Source of the DNA: Tigriopus japonicus
Taxonomy: Eukaryota; Arthropoda; Copepoda; Harpacticoida; Harpacticidae
Reading direction: 5' to 3'
DNA length: 64,000 nt
NCBI GenBank assembly: GCA_010645155.1
Contig: CM021315.1
Coordinates: forward strand, 3,584,612-3,648,611
Within the stretch, counting starts at the first letter, position 1. Each line of letters begins with the position of its first letter. Positions 22,101-37,100 of the stretch are shown here, one piece after another. Below the pieces are notes generated by a model, which made no database searches, was not told the origin of the DNA, and saw nothing but the letters and a program-made list of their open reading frames with translations. Both the position numbers and the translations under genes were made by a program.

Positions 22101-25100
22101 CAGTACATAAGTTTGAGAAGGCATAACTTTTCACTCCGGAATTCGATTGGGCTGAAATTTCAAATACGTGTTCTTCTCAATGCAAGCCAGGTCTCATTTG
22201 CAGAGAACGCAAATGGTTCGTTTTTGCAAGAAATCATAATTCTCATTGCTAGCCTCCCACTCCATGATTTCCGTGCTTCTTGGCCGAACCCATGCAAGGA
22301 TGACTCTACGAAGGATTCACTTCAAGGTCGAAGGACCTACAACTTAGGGCCGACACCGGCAATTTAGGACATGCGATGACTGCCTTTGATTCAATAAATT
22401 TTGATTATTTTGCTAATAACATTCGTTTTTGAGTGAATGGCGGAACATAACATTTTAACAATGGCAAATAACCAGAGAAATGACGTGTGTTCAAGTGAAT
22501 GGTTGTATTTTATAGCATTTCAAGGAGAGTAAAAGTCATGTTACGCTCCAGTAGAAGTCTAACGTACACTTGTAATTTTCTTGTCCCTCATGGTGAAAGT
22601 GCGTCTCAGGAGTCCCATCATTCCCCTCGCCCGCATGACGGTATCAGCATAGTGTTCACGGAATTCTATGTTCTGATCGAATATGATACTAAGGTTTGTT
22701 TCCATGTCTACGCTCTCAAATTCCTGGCCTTTCAGGATATCCTTGGAAGTGGCTTTTGGCCTCTTTCCAAACCTCATCATCTTACACTTATCCACATTGA
22801 AGGTCATTTGAGGCCCAATCTTTTGCAGAGTTCAAGGCACTTTGGGCTCATTTCTCGTCTTGAGGTTGTAAGATAATCCCGATGATCTTCAAATCATCCG
22901 CAAATTTTAGCATCTTTGTGGATGTAGTCCAGTCCAGCCATGAAGGCCCTCTCTTGTGGTTGGTTAACCATTGATGTCTTGTGTTGACTGGTCTTCTCAT
23001 AATTGATCTTTCTCAAAGTTGTAGGACTTCAGCCAAAAGTAGTCTGTCTCTGTATCTGAGGGTTGCCACTTCAATTCCACGTGCTTGTCCTGGTCTAATT
23101 GGTGATGATTCCATTGCTTTTTCCCATTCATTTTCATGTTGAATCACCACACCAAAGTTTGCAGTAGTGACAAGGGAAGACCAATATTCCCTGAATCCTA
23201 CGATCCATTTCTTGTCCATCTATCTATTCATTGAATGATCTGAGAGAAGGATGAAATGCTCAAAAGCACGCTGAACAAACACATAAGTGACGCAAATGAC
23301 TTTGTGTAGTTCTCATCAATGGAGAATACGATGGTCTTTGATTGGAAGAAAGAAAGAAGGATGAAGTCAAGCTCTCTTTTTCTTTGAAGGGCCACACACG
23401 ACCCATCCAAATTTTCTTTCTCAATCAGCACAACTGGATTTCTTTGTGCACTAAAACACTAGAATGTGACACTTGGAGATGGCAAGATAACCAGAATGAT
23501 CGGTAAATCCCCAAGGTTTTTAGCGTGACATCTTCTTCGAAGCTCAACTCACAATGGTCGCACGTTTCTCAAGGTGACCAAATTGATTAGGGTTGGTTCA
23601 TAGCCTAAATTGACCACTTCTATCCAACATTGAACAACCCTCTCCAAAACTAGTTCAAAGACCACTGTCAAAAACTGGCTTAAATTATTGAGTTAAAAGA
23701 AGACAAAAAGAACACAATTTCTGTTTTAAAGAAGATAAGAAATGTCGCCCCTCTCATTGAACCTCTCGTTCAAGTGGTCACCCTGTCAAACGAACAAACA
23801 CTGACACCACATGGAGAATTCTCAAACTAAACCAGGGTTGCCATGGGCAAAAGAAACAATATTATGATAGATTATTGATTCACGTAAATCTTTCAATAAC
23901 TTCAAAGTTTCAAATCGTTTTTCAAAATCCAATGTAATGAGCTTTGCTTATGAAAAGAAATGAATAGATTGTAATAACATGTTTGAGTGGCGTCCGCAAA
24001 TGAATAGTGAACTTCTCTCAACCTAGAATTAATGACGGATCAGTGATGATCCAACGCAAGGTGGATTGATGACGTCATAGACACTGCTCTGAAATTCGTC
24101 CTGTAGTACAGTGGTTCTTGACCCATGACACATTGTGTATTCACAAACCGGGCATGTTTATGATTCCGAGAGACACCGTTTATTTGCAAATCGGGCATTT
24201 TGTCGACCTTAAGAGGGAAAATACCGTTCAGTCACAGAGGGTTTTTTTTATCCCAAACCATTAAATAATCTGCCTCCGTCAGGTTTGTGACCGTCGCAAA
24301 CAAGTATCGCTTATGATTTGGAGGCTTTCATGAAGTACTTTGGCGAGGTTTCAATAAATATTAGCCCGAATGTAAGATGCACTAATTCAAATGGCTCAAG
24401 CATACCGAAGTAGAGTTTAAATAACTGTGCTCGAGTATAGTCTCTGAACATAACCTGCACTTGAAAGTCAGCTGATGTACAGAGACTACACTCAAGCAGC
24501 GTTATTTATACTATGCTTTGGTATACTTGAGCCATTTGAATTAGTACATCTAACATCCAGACTATTGATGTCACACAAACATAAATCATTTGAAATTGTA
24601 CTTAATCCTCAAAATTTTAGTTTTTTAACATCAATCCAAGTCACAATTTGCCCAAGTAAATTGTGTTGTAATCATATGATAAATCGTTTTGACTGTAGAA
24701 TTTAATCATTTTAAATGAACCAGTCGTCCCTACAAAGGGCACTAAAAATGTAAGGATGGCATTCCAAGGATGAAATATATATTTTCTCGGTTGATCATCC
24801 AAAATTTGACTTAATGATCTTTTTTTTAATTATTTTTTTTAACATAAATATAAAGGACTTAGCACAAAAACACTAGCCCTCTGCAATATATCTGGTTAAC
24901 CTCAATGATGTATCAAATGCAATAATATTCTTTGGTTAAAAACAAATCACTTTGGTATGAAATCGATTGCTTTGGAGGAACTTAAAACTCAACTCACTTC
25001 AGTAGGGGTCTTTGGTAGACAGTGAAGCCCCTTAAAAAATGTATTGCCCCTTGCCAATATGTACACTTTGCTTGCTTATTGGGTTGTATATTTCTTTATG

Positions 25101-28100
25101 CTTTTTTTTATTTCTTTCGATGAGAATGGCTTATTTTGACATTATATTTTGACTTCATAACAATATGGGTTGTTCTAGGTAATAAATATTTCTATTAAAA
25201 TTTCACTATCATTCTGTACAATAGTCGTGTTCCTTTCATCCTTTAACAACACCAATGAATTAATTGGTAATGAAATTACTATCCTATCATGGAAAGGTAA
25301 ATTGTTGAGGCTCAAAAATTGGAAATACACACGCCACAAGGCTCGAACCATTGAGATCTATCAAATACTAGAGGCAGTTTGAGCCTAAAAATGTGTCTCC
25401 AGTCACCAACTGTTGAGCGGACAAAAGTGCGGGAACATTTGAAATGCCTGACCAGGCAAATGTCAAGCATGCAATTGATGAACCAAATGTGGAATTGAGT
25501 TATGTTTTTGGGTCACTTTTTTGCTATTGCTAGTGGTCACATTCTTGAAAGAACGGAAGACGTCACTAGGTGACCATGCCTTGGATTTGAATACTTCAAC
25601 TAGGATTTTTTTGCCAATACCTTGAATCAGTCGATGGTAGGAAGAACACAAATTTAAGCTTTGCGTTATGTAAGGTTAATCCAATACATACTGTATATGG
25701 GCAAAAATAACTTGTGGCTTCAAGAACGAGTTTAAAAAAGTTGGTCTTGATTCGCATGTTTGGTCACACTAACTGTCTGCTCAACAGTTGTGAGTACTGA
25801 TGGGTTTCGAGTTGGATTTTTGGCCGAGTTTTGCCACTTTGGATTTTAAGGTCAAAAAGTTGACCCCCAACTAATCTTCTCAACTAGAGACGTCATAAAA
25901 TATGGCAGCACTGCCAACTCGAAATCCAAAAGTATACCTACTGATGGAACTCGAAATCGAACTAGTTCGAGTGTTGCCAAATTGGTCCCTGTTTAGGTCT
26001 TTTTGAAAACGTTCAATACAACTTGCCCTAATCAACAATGATAAACTTCCGAGTAAAAAATGGCAGCACTCCCGGTTCGAAACCCATCACTAGTTGTGAG
26101 GGCGTAAATTCAATGCATTCCGCCCGCTTGCCAAATCAGCCTCTTGGCTATTTTTACTAAACCCTCGATTGGGAGGTTGCGTGGTCTAAATTTACCTAAC
26201 ATTCCGAAATTTGTCGGAATGTCGAACTCGTGGGCAAATTGTTTTCGTAAGCCTGTCATGAAGTGCACAAACTAGCCCCAGACTTCTCAGTTCTAGCTAA
26301 GCAGGCAGACTACGGCGACAGTTGTTTGATCTGTGACCTCTAGATGACTCAGGCTGTATTTTCGGGATTGACTCTGAGAATCAAACTTGAAAAGGGATAT
26401 TTGCGTTACAAACAAGGTAGCGCCATCTATGACGTTCCTTATGAAACCATCATTTTTAACAATGTTGTTAGGTAATCCCTCATAGAGGGCGGTTTTGGCG
26501 ACGTCAAAATTGAGATATCTCTATTTCATTTATCTATGTGAAGTGTGAACCCTACACAAAGTGCTGGTTTGCTCCGACAGCTTGTTTGCTACAGCTGCGC
26601 GTTCGGCTCACCATAACTCGAGAATACAAAAGAATGAACCTGCCTTAGATACAGTGTATTGTTATGGGATTGGATATTCTATTAAAGAACAGTTGAAAGG
26701 TAATATAATAAAATAACCTTTCCACATCTAAACCTAACCTAACCTTACCTTACCTAACCTAACTTAACGTAAAGTAATTTAATCCTAACGTAAACCAAAT
26801 GTAATGTAATGATAAAAAATGAATGGTCAAACCTAAAATTAAAAAAAAAATTATACCCTTGGTGAGCCGCAAACACTCAATCATTGGAACATGAGCCAGA
26901 TTTTCTACCACAGCGCTATAACATTGCCTTGGATGGAAGGATGCAATTGGTAGTATTTAACTGTCTCATTTGTTGCAACAGCTGTTTCAAGCAAGCTGTC
27001 GGAGCAAACCAGCACTTTGTGTAGGGTTCACACTTCATGACAGGCTTACGAAAACAATTTGCCCACGAGTTCGACATTCCGACAAATTTCGGAATGTTAG
27101 GTAAAATTAGACTACGCAACCTCCCAATCGAGGGTTTAGTAAAAATAGCCAAGACAAATCAGCCTGACTAAAGCTTGCACGCTATCTAGTGATTAATAAT
27201 TGATCTAAGGCTCGAACCGGTACCACCCACTCAGTTTTCAACGCTGAATGTTAACTTTGCGAAAAGAAACTAGATTTGAGCAAGTTTATAGAGGCGTCTA
27301 GAAAAGCAATTGTCGTCATTTTGTCTGCCTTGTTTGTAGCTGATACTGGCCAAAGTTGCCCATAAGTTGCGTGAAAAAGCAAATATTTCCGAAGAATATC
27401 GTGAAATACTTGCCCAAACTAGAGCACTATAATAAAAGAGTACAGTCATAAAGTGCGCCATCTAGCGGATTTCATGCGGCAACAGCTCGCCGTTCCCATG
27501 ATACACATATTTTTGAAGATTGCAACGGTCATTCATCAGTTATGGACAAACTAAAGTGCCTCAAATGTTGACTGAGTATTGTTAATGGACCTGTGGTGGT
27601 TTTTGGTTGAAATTATTAGTGAAATCCCTCTCAAAATGGCATGGAAATCTGACTATTATAAAGGTGATTTAAGCATGATATATGTCAAAATTCATCAGAA
27701 AAACACTAAGGTATCATTTGGAGTTCGGCCATCAACACTTTAGGCACTTTAGTTTGTCCAAAACTGATGAATGACAGTTGCAATCTTCAAAAATGTGAGT
27801 ATCATGGGAACGGCGGGCTGTTGCCGCATGAAATCCGCTAGATGGCGCACTTTATGACTGTACTCTTTTATTATAGTGCTCTAGCCCAAACAAGGGGAAG
27901 ATCATAGTACAAATGAAAGTGAGCAAGACGTATTTTCAATGCCAAATCCCATAATTGCGTGAACTAATGCCTGTGAATCAAATTATCATCTTCATTGAGC
28001 ACCTTAGTATAATTTGGGAGAAGCAAACCGTAGGCAGGAGGCCACATGCCGAAAACTATAAGTTTTTCAAAAAATTCCCTTCTGCGAATACGTTTCTTTG

Positions 28101-31100
28101 GGCAAGTCTCAACAAGTCGCTGATGAAAAACGGCCCTTGCTGCCCGTAATGAAATTTCACGACCGGCCTGCTCTAGTATCTCCACTCCTCTATGAGCAAG
28201 TTATCAAGGTAACCAAATGGTGACTAACTTGTCGTAGTCAGCCATTAACAAGGCAAACTCTTAAATATTTCCCAAACTAGAATCAAGAAATCCTATAGTC
28301 CAAGGATTCACACAATGCAACCCTTGCAAATTGCAAATTAACGTTACCACGTAAGAGTACAGTACCTGTGGAGAAGCATTGACTTAGGCTTAATACTTAC
28401 ATCCAGCTGCAAACGAAAAGATAACAAACTTATTCTTAACATATTCAAGTAACATGTTCCCGGATTTGAGGCCAATTTGTTGAAACATGGAAATCCAAAC
28501 GGCACTATATGAAAATAGCGCGGATCAAAAGAGAGTGGGTACAAAATAGAGCCAAATCATAAGAGAATGTGACATTGCAGAGTCAATCATACTAGAGTAA
28601 ATATAAAGACTTTCTTTTAGCTATGTATTTTCTGAGGTTTGGATGAACAATGAAGCCTTTTATATTTGAGAGACTCTTTTCCGGAAATTGGTTCCATAAT
28701 CCTCTTTTTTCCTCATGAAGGACATATTGCCAAAATTGGCCCCCTCCTATTATGTATTTTGTAAGTAATATGACTATTCAATAAGAAATATTTCGCAATA
28801 AGGATTATTATAAATTGTTTCATTCCTGCCCAAGGGCTTCGACAGGAAATGTAATAAATTTACGTTCATTAATTAGTGCCTTTTGATTTTGAAACTGTAT
28901 ATTGAGAAATACTGAAAACTGTATAGTTGATGATAGTTTTACAACGTTTTCATTTTTGCTGCTGACCTTGTATGTTGGTAATTTCTGTCACAAAGGAGCC
29001 TTGGTAAAGAGTTTTTCCTTGTATTTTTGGGTCTTTGTGGTCTCCATAGAACTGGGGTCGGCAACCGGTGGGCCGCGGCTCACATGTGGGCCCAAGGGCA
29101 GTCTTTGGTGGGCCCAGGAGCTATGGGGAAAGTCCACAATAGTGGGCCCACGAGACATCCATAGTACTGTACTCGTGGGCCTAAAGCTCTTTGATCGTTA
29201 ATTTGTTGGCCCTATGAACCTACCAATGTCTGTTTGGTGGGCCTTGACCCAAAAGTGGTTGCCGACCCCTGCCGTAGAAATTTATTTGCAATCTAATTCA
29301 ATACACTCGCTTTTGACCAGGCTCTAATTTGATGCACTCTCTTATGAATGGGCTCAATTTTGTTAACACTCTTTTTTGATCCACTCTAATCTCATTGGGT
29401 CCCATCCAAACATATCTACTTTGTCCAAGTTTCTCAAAATTTCCTTTTCAAATCCGAGGCTTTTTTTCCTCAGATACCTTTACAATCGCTGTTGCATTGT
29501 TTTCCATCAATTGTAGGGTCCGCAAGTGGGCATGGTTCGTTGTTCGGTTGGAGATTGCACTGTCGGGTTCGATACTGAGTGCCTGGTCCACAATTGGGGT
29601 CGCACGCGTCCCATGCTCCCCAATTGGCCCACGGACTGGGTGCTGAAAGAAGATTTGAATCATAAAGCATTGTGAGCACTAAGGAGATTCAATCTGATTT
29701 CAATCTGCTTAATCTTTTAGGACTGCCACCAATGTCATTGGTATTTTGTAATTGATCCGTGAAAAACCTTTGCTAAGTATTGATGGCACCCTGGTGCTGA
29801 AGCAGTGATCTGAAATCTCAAAAATAGTCGTACATTTTGGAATTTTCTTATGACCAGACGCATATTTCATGGTTGGGACAAACCAGGAACCACTGTACTT
29901 CAGGACGGATTTCAAAAATACACACTAGGTCCGATCACTGTACTAAAATGTGAGGTTTTTGCAACAAATATATTGTTCCGTTGAATTTCCATTGTACTAA
30001 TCGGACCTAGTGTGTATTTTGAAAGTAATCCTGGCTTGAGCCATCCTTGGACAAACGTACGGTATTACCTGAACAAGAGCAAAAATGATTGGGCAGATTG
30101 AAAACAAGATAAAAACTAGAAGTGGTACGATTTGTAAGATGCAAAGGCTCTCAAATGTTTAGTTAAGATGTCATAGATATCTAGACTCTACTCTATTTGA
30201 ATGTAGGGCGAACTGACCGCAATGCATGGATGAGTGTAGTCGGACGAATTCCGCTAAGGATTTGGAGGCCAAACTGGCTCGGGATAAGCCAGAAAGGCTC
30301 GGACAAGAAGCACTGGAATGATTTACGTGCTTCTTGGCTCGAGCAATACATAGTTTAAGTTTGCTACATCTACATGAGGGAAAAGTGCTTCTTTCGATTG
30401 ATTGTCAAAACGAAGAATTCGAATTGGGCTCGAGAATCTTAATAGGGCAATTGAAGTGTGGCTTTGTTGTGCCTTTTCATGGAGCGAGAGCGTCAACATC
30501 TGCCACGGCTAGCTTGCACTGTGCATGCACTAGCCAGAAGCAATGACAGGGATTACGTAATATATTACAAACCAGATGGCGTTAACAATCTAGGCTTGCC
30601 AAAATTTGTCTGAGTTGTCAAGGGTCAGAAAAATATTGAATTTAAGACCAATGGCATGGATTATGTTTAATAAAAAGTTTGCAAAGTAATTTAGAAACAA
30701 AAATGAGAACTTGGAAACCGTCAATTAGACAAATTTTTGTTTTAGGTCTAGTTGCCCCAGGAACAGGTCTCTTTTGGCCATCTTTACATTCAAAGTTGGG
30801 CATTCCTGATTCAAAAGTTTGGAATGTAAGATTGTTGTCGTTTGCAAATCTATGCATAAAAACCACCAACCGATTTTATGCCTGCCCTCTTTTATTCAAC
30901 TGCCCTAATGATGATCAGGAAGAAGGTGTTTTGTAACATGTCCTTTATCTTGTTTGTTTGTTAAGGAGTCATTACTTCACAGAAAATGGCTATTCCGTGA
31001 AGGAATATTCCCGCTCCTTGCCACTTTTTGGTTGCCAATGGTATATATTGGTAGTTGGTTGCACCGAAAAATTGTTTAACGTTAAGTTTAGACTCCAAGG

Positions 31101-34100
31101 AGTTAAGTTTTGAGGGTGGCAGTCAGCCGGGATCGAACCCCCGCCATCTGCACGACAAACCAACTCAGAACGCACTGCGCCATGCCTAACCCCTTATGTC
31201 ATGTCCTTTGTCTTATTTAAAATATTTTTTTCGTATCAAACCGGTTTTGCAAGGTACTAAAGTAAAGTTAAACTTAAAGAAAAAGAAATTTTCTTACGTC
31301 CACATGACACTCGACACTTCACAGAGTCTTGATTGGACCCATTGCAGGGAGCGCCTCCATTTCGCGGAGCAGGATTGTCACAAGTCCTCGAGCGAGTTCT
31401 GAAGCCATCGCCACAAGAGCCACTGGTTTGAATGCAATTATTCCAAGCCATCCAAGGCGACCAAGAACCTAAATCAGGACTTAAAATTGATCAAAACAAA
31501 ACCGACAAAATATCAGATTACGGCACACCGTACCCGGACAAACGGGTTCATCGGTGCAATTCCTTTGTTCTACTCGTGGATCGGATATGGGACAGCTTTC
31601 TCCTCCATGTTTAGGCGCAGGGTTGGTGCAAGTACGGGATCTTGATTCCGAAGTCAAGTCGCAATCACTCAAGCAAGAGTTCCAGGAACTCCATTCAGTC
31701 CATTGGCCATCAACTAAATCGGTGGGAATTGAAAAGAGAATAAATATATCTAAAATTGATTTTTGGCTTTATTTTCATGGCGGTGTCTTTTTTCAGGTGA
31801 ATATATATAAAAATAGAGAAAGTGCTAGCGAGGAACAGATGGAAAACCCTTCACTGAACCCGAAAGACATACAAAAAGGTTTAACCAAAAATGAAAAACC
31901 GAAAGCCCCCTACAACAAACAGACCGAGGCAGAGCTGTGATGTAATTCTAATTGAAATTTCAATTACGTAATTGCAATTACACTTCCAAGTAATTGTAAT
32001 TTTAATCAATTACATTTGAGCCCATGATATTGAAATTTTTTAATTGCAAATTACGATTACATTTACACCCACATTAGAAGTTCTGGGATCAGAAATTTCG
32101 CAGTTTTTCACCCGTCCTTCCAATATTTTTTTTAATTGATTCAAATTGATTCACAAAAAGCTCACAGGTTTGTAATGCTCTTTGCACATTTTTTGCACTT
32201 GAAAAGAAAGGAGTTGAGGCTTGGTTTGAAAAAATATGTAATTGAACGTAATTCAATTACTATTGTAAAGTTATTGTGATTGTAACTAATTACATTTGAA
32301 AATAAAGTATTTGTAATTTAATTCCTTTGGAGGCCAACGTAATTGTGATTGTAATCAATTGCATTTTAGAAATAATTGACACAAATCTGGACCGATGGAA
32401 ATAACAATATTTTTTGAAATTTTACTAATAATAAGGCCTGGGAATTTATTGCAAATAACATACCTTAAATGTCCTTCTAAATGGAAATGAAAATGGTCCA
32501 TAACATAAATAATAATGAAAATAACATCATGTTTCATGCAAAATTTTATATTTTATTTCGTGTTTTTATGGTCAGGTTTTCGATTCATAACTTGTGCGCC
32601 TGCCTTTTGTCTTTTGGGCAGTACATTAAGAATTTTAAGTTTCAGTTTCTTTCTGTCTTTAGATATGAATAAGCTTTAGAAAAGAGACTTGTAGCCAAAC
32701 CAATGTCAATTCCAATTGAATTTGCCATCAGTAAATCGTAGATAGATTTGTAAACAATCCGGAACACCAATCCCAAAAATCCGTCATTCTCAAAAACTAT
32801 TGCTCCAATCCAAGTGGTACTACCGTATCGTTATCGTTTTGGATAAAGAAGCGAGTATGTTTTGAAGGAAAAAAATATCCCGTGTTGGCATCTGCCAGTA
32901 ATTAAGTAGCTTATATCTTGGATCCTATACACCAGATCTGACTTTCTTTTCAGTCTAAGGGACCAAATTTTCCGAAATTTGCATCAGAAAAAAAACAAAT
33001 AAAAAACATTCCAAAACATCATTAAAAATCACGTTTTGCTCAAAAACGTATCAAAAATGTTTAAAAATGCAAATGAGCGCTAAAAATACAAATAAATGCA
33101 ATTAACGCCTTAAAATGCACAAAAAAGTTTTTCCATCAAATTTGCCGGCCTACTGAAAACATTTTACATTGCTTTTCAAAATTAAAAAAAACCAATTTCA
33201 TCTATGTCTATTAATTGATTAATGAAAAAAGCTTCCTTGTTGGCATCTGTCAGTTAATACGATCCATTAACCTTGAATCCTTTAAAATAGAATTGACTTT
33301 ACAAGTCAAGGTACCACATTTTCGATAAAATCTAGATCAGAAAGTAAGATTGGTAATCAAAAATGTCACATAGAAAAACATTCAGGAAACATTGCCTGAG
33401 AAGTTGAAACAAGTTAGGGTGTTTAAAATTTGATCAAGGTCATCATACAAGAAATGTACAAAGTAAGATCATCAAAAGGAGTTCTTGAGAACCTTTGCAA
33501 GTGATGTGTGAAATATTAATTAACCACTTATTTGACAATACGGCTAGTGCAAGTGCTTTTGTGATTGGGCTTTTATTGCCTTTTTTCATACGTAAATTGA
33601 TTCGGATACGTAAGAGTTACGGTCATATTTGTCAAAAGCTGGCTTATGAAACAATTCTAGTTTAGTCTAGAAGAAAAGTAAATAGAGGAAAACTAGATCT
33701 ATCGGGTATTTTGGACATCGCACAAGTAAAAAAGGAACTTGACCTAATTTCTTGGACTGAGACAATCCACAAATTCGACAGTTTGTTAAACCTTGTCGAG
33801 AAAAAGTGGATTCATGAGTTCAAGTTTGAAACAAGAATGTAATCCAAGATGCATAAAATTAAGGACGATTTCAGAGAATGACAGCTAAATACAAAGGGAA
33901 ACAGAAAGATGATCTTGATAATTACATGTACAAGAAATTGGATCATATATCAAAACTCTATGACCAATTCCCACCTCTATCAATATGCTTGGAGGCAGAT
34001 ATTCAGAGATAGCTAAAAAATAATGTTCTTTGATTAATTTTTGTCCTTTACAAAGATTTTAAATGCAATTACAAAATTACAAATAATTCCATTCTAATGG

Positions 34101-37100
34101 ATTAATTTTCAAATTTACAGGTTTAGGCAGAATTAGTGAAACATTAGATTTAAGATCATGATTACGACCCTCAGTGCGGGCCACAATTTCAAACGATAGC
34201 TTAAAACATAACAGGGTTCAGGACAAATGGGACATGATTAGGGACATTGACGATTTGATAAAATCCTCTCAAATCAAGGACCAAGTGTGGAAAGAGAATA
34301 AAGTTGTTTAGGAAGTTAAGACGAACCCAAAAGCTTTCTATAATTTTGCTAATCTCAAACGCAAGGCTAGACCCCCTGTTGGACCATTTATGATTGACGG
34401 CAAAGAAGTATCCAACCCAACGGAACTTGCCAATATTTTGTCAAATCAATTTGCATCGGTATTCTCAACTCTGAATGTTTAGGTGATGGGGCTCGTATAC
34501 TTAGCGAATTGACAATTGACAAATCTCGTGTTATAGAAGCCATTAAATCCCTCAACAATTCGACTTTTCCTGGTCCTGATGGTGTGACGGTTGAATTTTT
34601 AAAACGTACTGCAGAAGTTGTCGCCCCAATCATCTCCCATGTAATGAATAGGTCCATGTCAGAAGGAAAAATCCCAGACGCTTTTAAATTGGCACATGTC
34701 ATTCCAATATACAAAGGAGGCGACAAAGCCCGGAAGCTATCGAGCAATTTCATTAACTTCAAACATTTCCAAAGTAAAGGAAAAAGTTATCAAGGAGCAA
34801 CTTTTGGAATATCTTGATATTCCCTGATTGCCTGATCAGTAGCATGGGTTCCGCTCTCGTTTCAGTACAGTAACGCAACTGGTTCAGCATTTTGACGACA
34901 TAATTGAGGGACTGCAGCATAATGAATGCGTTGATGTTGTTTACTTGGACTTTGCGAAAGCTTTTGACAAGGTAGTTCACAATCTACTGCTTCATTCTTT
35001 GTCTGCATTGGGAATCAAGGGCAAGTAGCATGTTGGTTGGTTTAAAAACTTTCTTACCAACCGCACCCAAACGGTGAAAATTGAAGGAAGTTTCGGACGC
35101 ACTCAGGATGTTTTGTATGGAATCGCACAAGGCACTCTATTAGGGCCTATATTATTTATGCTCTTTATTGCGCCATTACAACTTCTCTCTTTCCAGTCTT
35201 CAATCTCATCTTATGCGGACGACACCAAACTGGTGTTTGGCAGAAACTCTAACAATTCTGATAAACTTCAAAGTGATTTAGATAGGATATACTAAAGGCT
35301 TTATATACAAAGAATCGCAAAGGTCTGGAATCGAAGGTCTTCTCTGATTAGAGGGTTCCTCGGGACCCAAGTTCTGATTGGTCAAGCAACCCCTTGCGCC
35401 AACGTGACTAGATGCAGCTTGTCTTGGAAGCTTTCAGGCCCAAAAAATCACAAATTCGTGGCTTCTAAATCAAGATTAACATATTGAATGTTTTACGCGA
35501 CTAAAAAAGAGAGGCCCCAACAAATTTATGAAGTTTTAGACATGAGATTGTATGAAAAAGTGGAAAGAGTCAACCGCTTTCTTTTTTTGGACACCCTGAT
35601 GATCTCTACTCCACATGAGATTGGGAGGGCAAGGAGAAGACAGGGGATCTCAGTTGCTGAACAAAGGGTGGCACTTTACATGTCATTTCCAAATTTGTGT
35701 TTCTGGACTTTGTGTGAGGCAAAGATAAAAAATGCTACAGAATGTTTAAATTTCTTTATGTAGTAACATTCCAATTTGTAACTGCAACATGTATCTATTG
35801 GATTGAAAGCCATTAAATCGGAATTTTCCTGGGACAAAAGCTTTCAAGACATGCCGCATCCAGTCACGCTGCCGCAAGGTGTTGCTTGACCAATCAGAAC
35901 TTGGGTCCTGAGGAACCCTCTAATCAGAGAAGACCTTCGATTCCACACCTTTGCGATTCTTTGTATATAAAGCCTTTAGGATATACCAATGGGTCTCTGA
36001 AAATAACATGGAGCTTAATGGAGAGAAATTTAGGACAATGACTTTAAATCCTACAGGATTAAATCGTCCCACGTATATGGATATTCGTCAATGCCCAATA
36101 ACGCTTGCACACTCCATTAAAGACCTGGGCGTAATGATAGAAGATAATGGAAAGTTTGAAGACCATGTTCAGGTCAAAGTGACCAAAGCATTTCAGATGT
36201 GCGGATGGATATATCGAACATTTCATTCTAGGGATCCTTTTACTATGAAGACTCTTTATAAATCCATTGTCCAACCACATCTTGAATATGCTTCCCCCAT
36301 TTGGGCTCCAACAACTGCGGCTGGACTTAATAAGATAGAGAGGGTGCAGCGATGTTTTACGCGTCGTATTGCAGGTATGACACACCTAGATTATTGGGCA
36401 AGGCTCCAAATTCTCGAAATGTACAGTGTACAACGTAGGTACGAGCGATACCTCATCTTATGTGTTCAAATGTCTTCATGATCTCTGCCCAAACCCAGGA
36501 ATTGAATACACACATACGGTAAAGATAGGTGAGGCAAGACTTGTATCCCGCGACATAAGCATGCTTTGTCAGACTTTTGTCAGAAGTTTTAAATGAGAAT
36601 TGGGTCGGTTTCTACAATCCATCCCCGATCAGCCATACATCCAAGGTTGCCCAAGGGCGGCAAAGTCAAACACCTTACTTGACCAAATGTTTTATAAGAA
36701 ATGACATTTTGCAAATGTACTCATGACTTACAGGGAAACCATTCCCTTGTATATCGGTTAAAAATCGTGTGATGTTAGCGTGCTACAAGTTATATCTTAA
36801 TAGCAATTTGGACTATCCTGACATCCTGACCTTCACAACACCAAAATAAACAAGACTTAATTTTTGAAGGTCATTTGAGCCCTTTACTTGTTTAAAAATT
36901 TGTCAAACAGATATTCAAAATGCGTGCTTTCCCTGAAATATGGAGCATTTTTTTCCTTCTCTCCTTTCCAGGATTTCTGACTGAAGAAATTGACCAAAAA
37001 GATCTAACAAATGCAGCACTGAGTGCAACCAAATCGAATAACTGTTGGAAATAGTTTTAAATCATCATTACCTTTACTGGGGATCCCATTATTATTGATA

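Larger units (their letters stand above)
26143..27153. mobile_element. 1-kb element with long TIRs (MULE-like) and a nested MITE
   Basis: Inverted arms (26143-26265 plus 26546-26590, against about 26990-27153) start CTTGGCTATTTTTACTAAAC. They are bracketed by the 11-bp direct repeat CAAATCAGCCT (26132-26142 and 27155-27165). Target sites of 9-11 bp with long TIRs fit Mutator-like elements. The left arm is split by the insert at 26266-26538. The interior holds a CCTAA-rich run. Confidence 0.7.

Noticed and set aside
31123..31192. Second tRNA gene candidate
   Set aside because: Same reasoning: B box without a closing acceptor stem, followed by a SINE-like body.
31940..32370. TAATTG/CAATTA-rich region as an origin or regulatory array
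   Set aside because: Degenerate simple sequence in an intron without fixed period or spacing.
35488..35763. 91-codon frame inside the foldback in the LINE
   Set aside because: No motif of any transposase or known domain; noted as unknown rather than called a gene.
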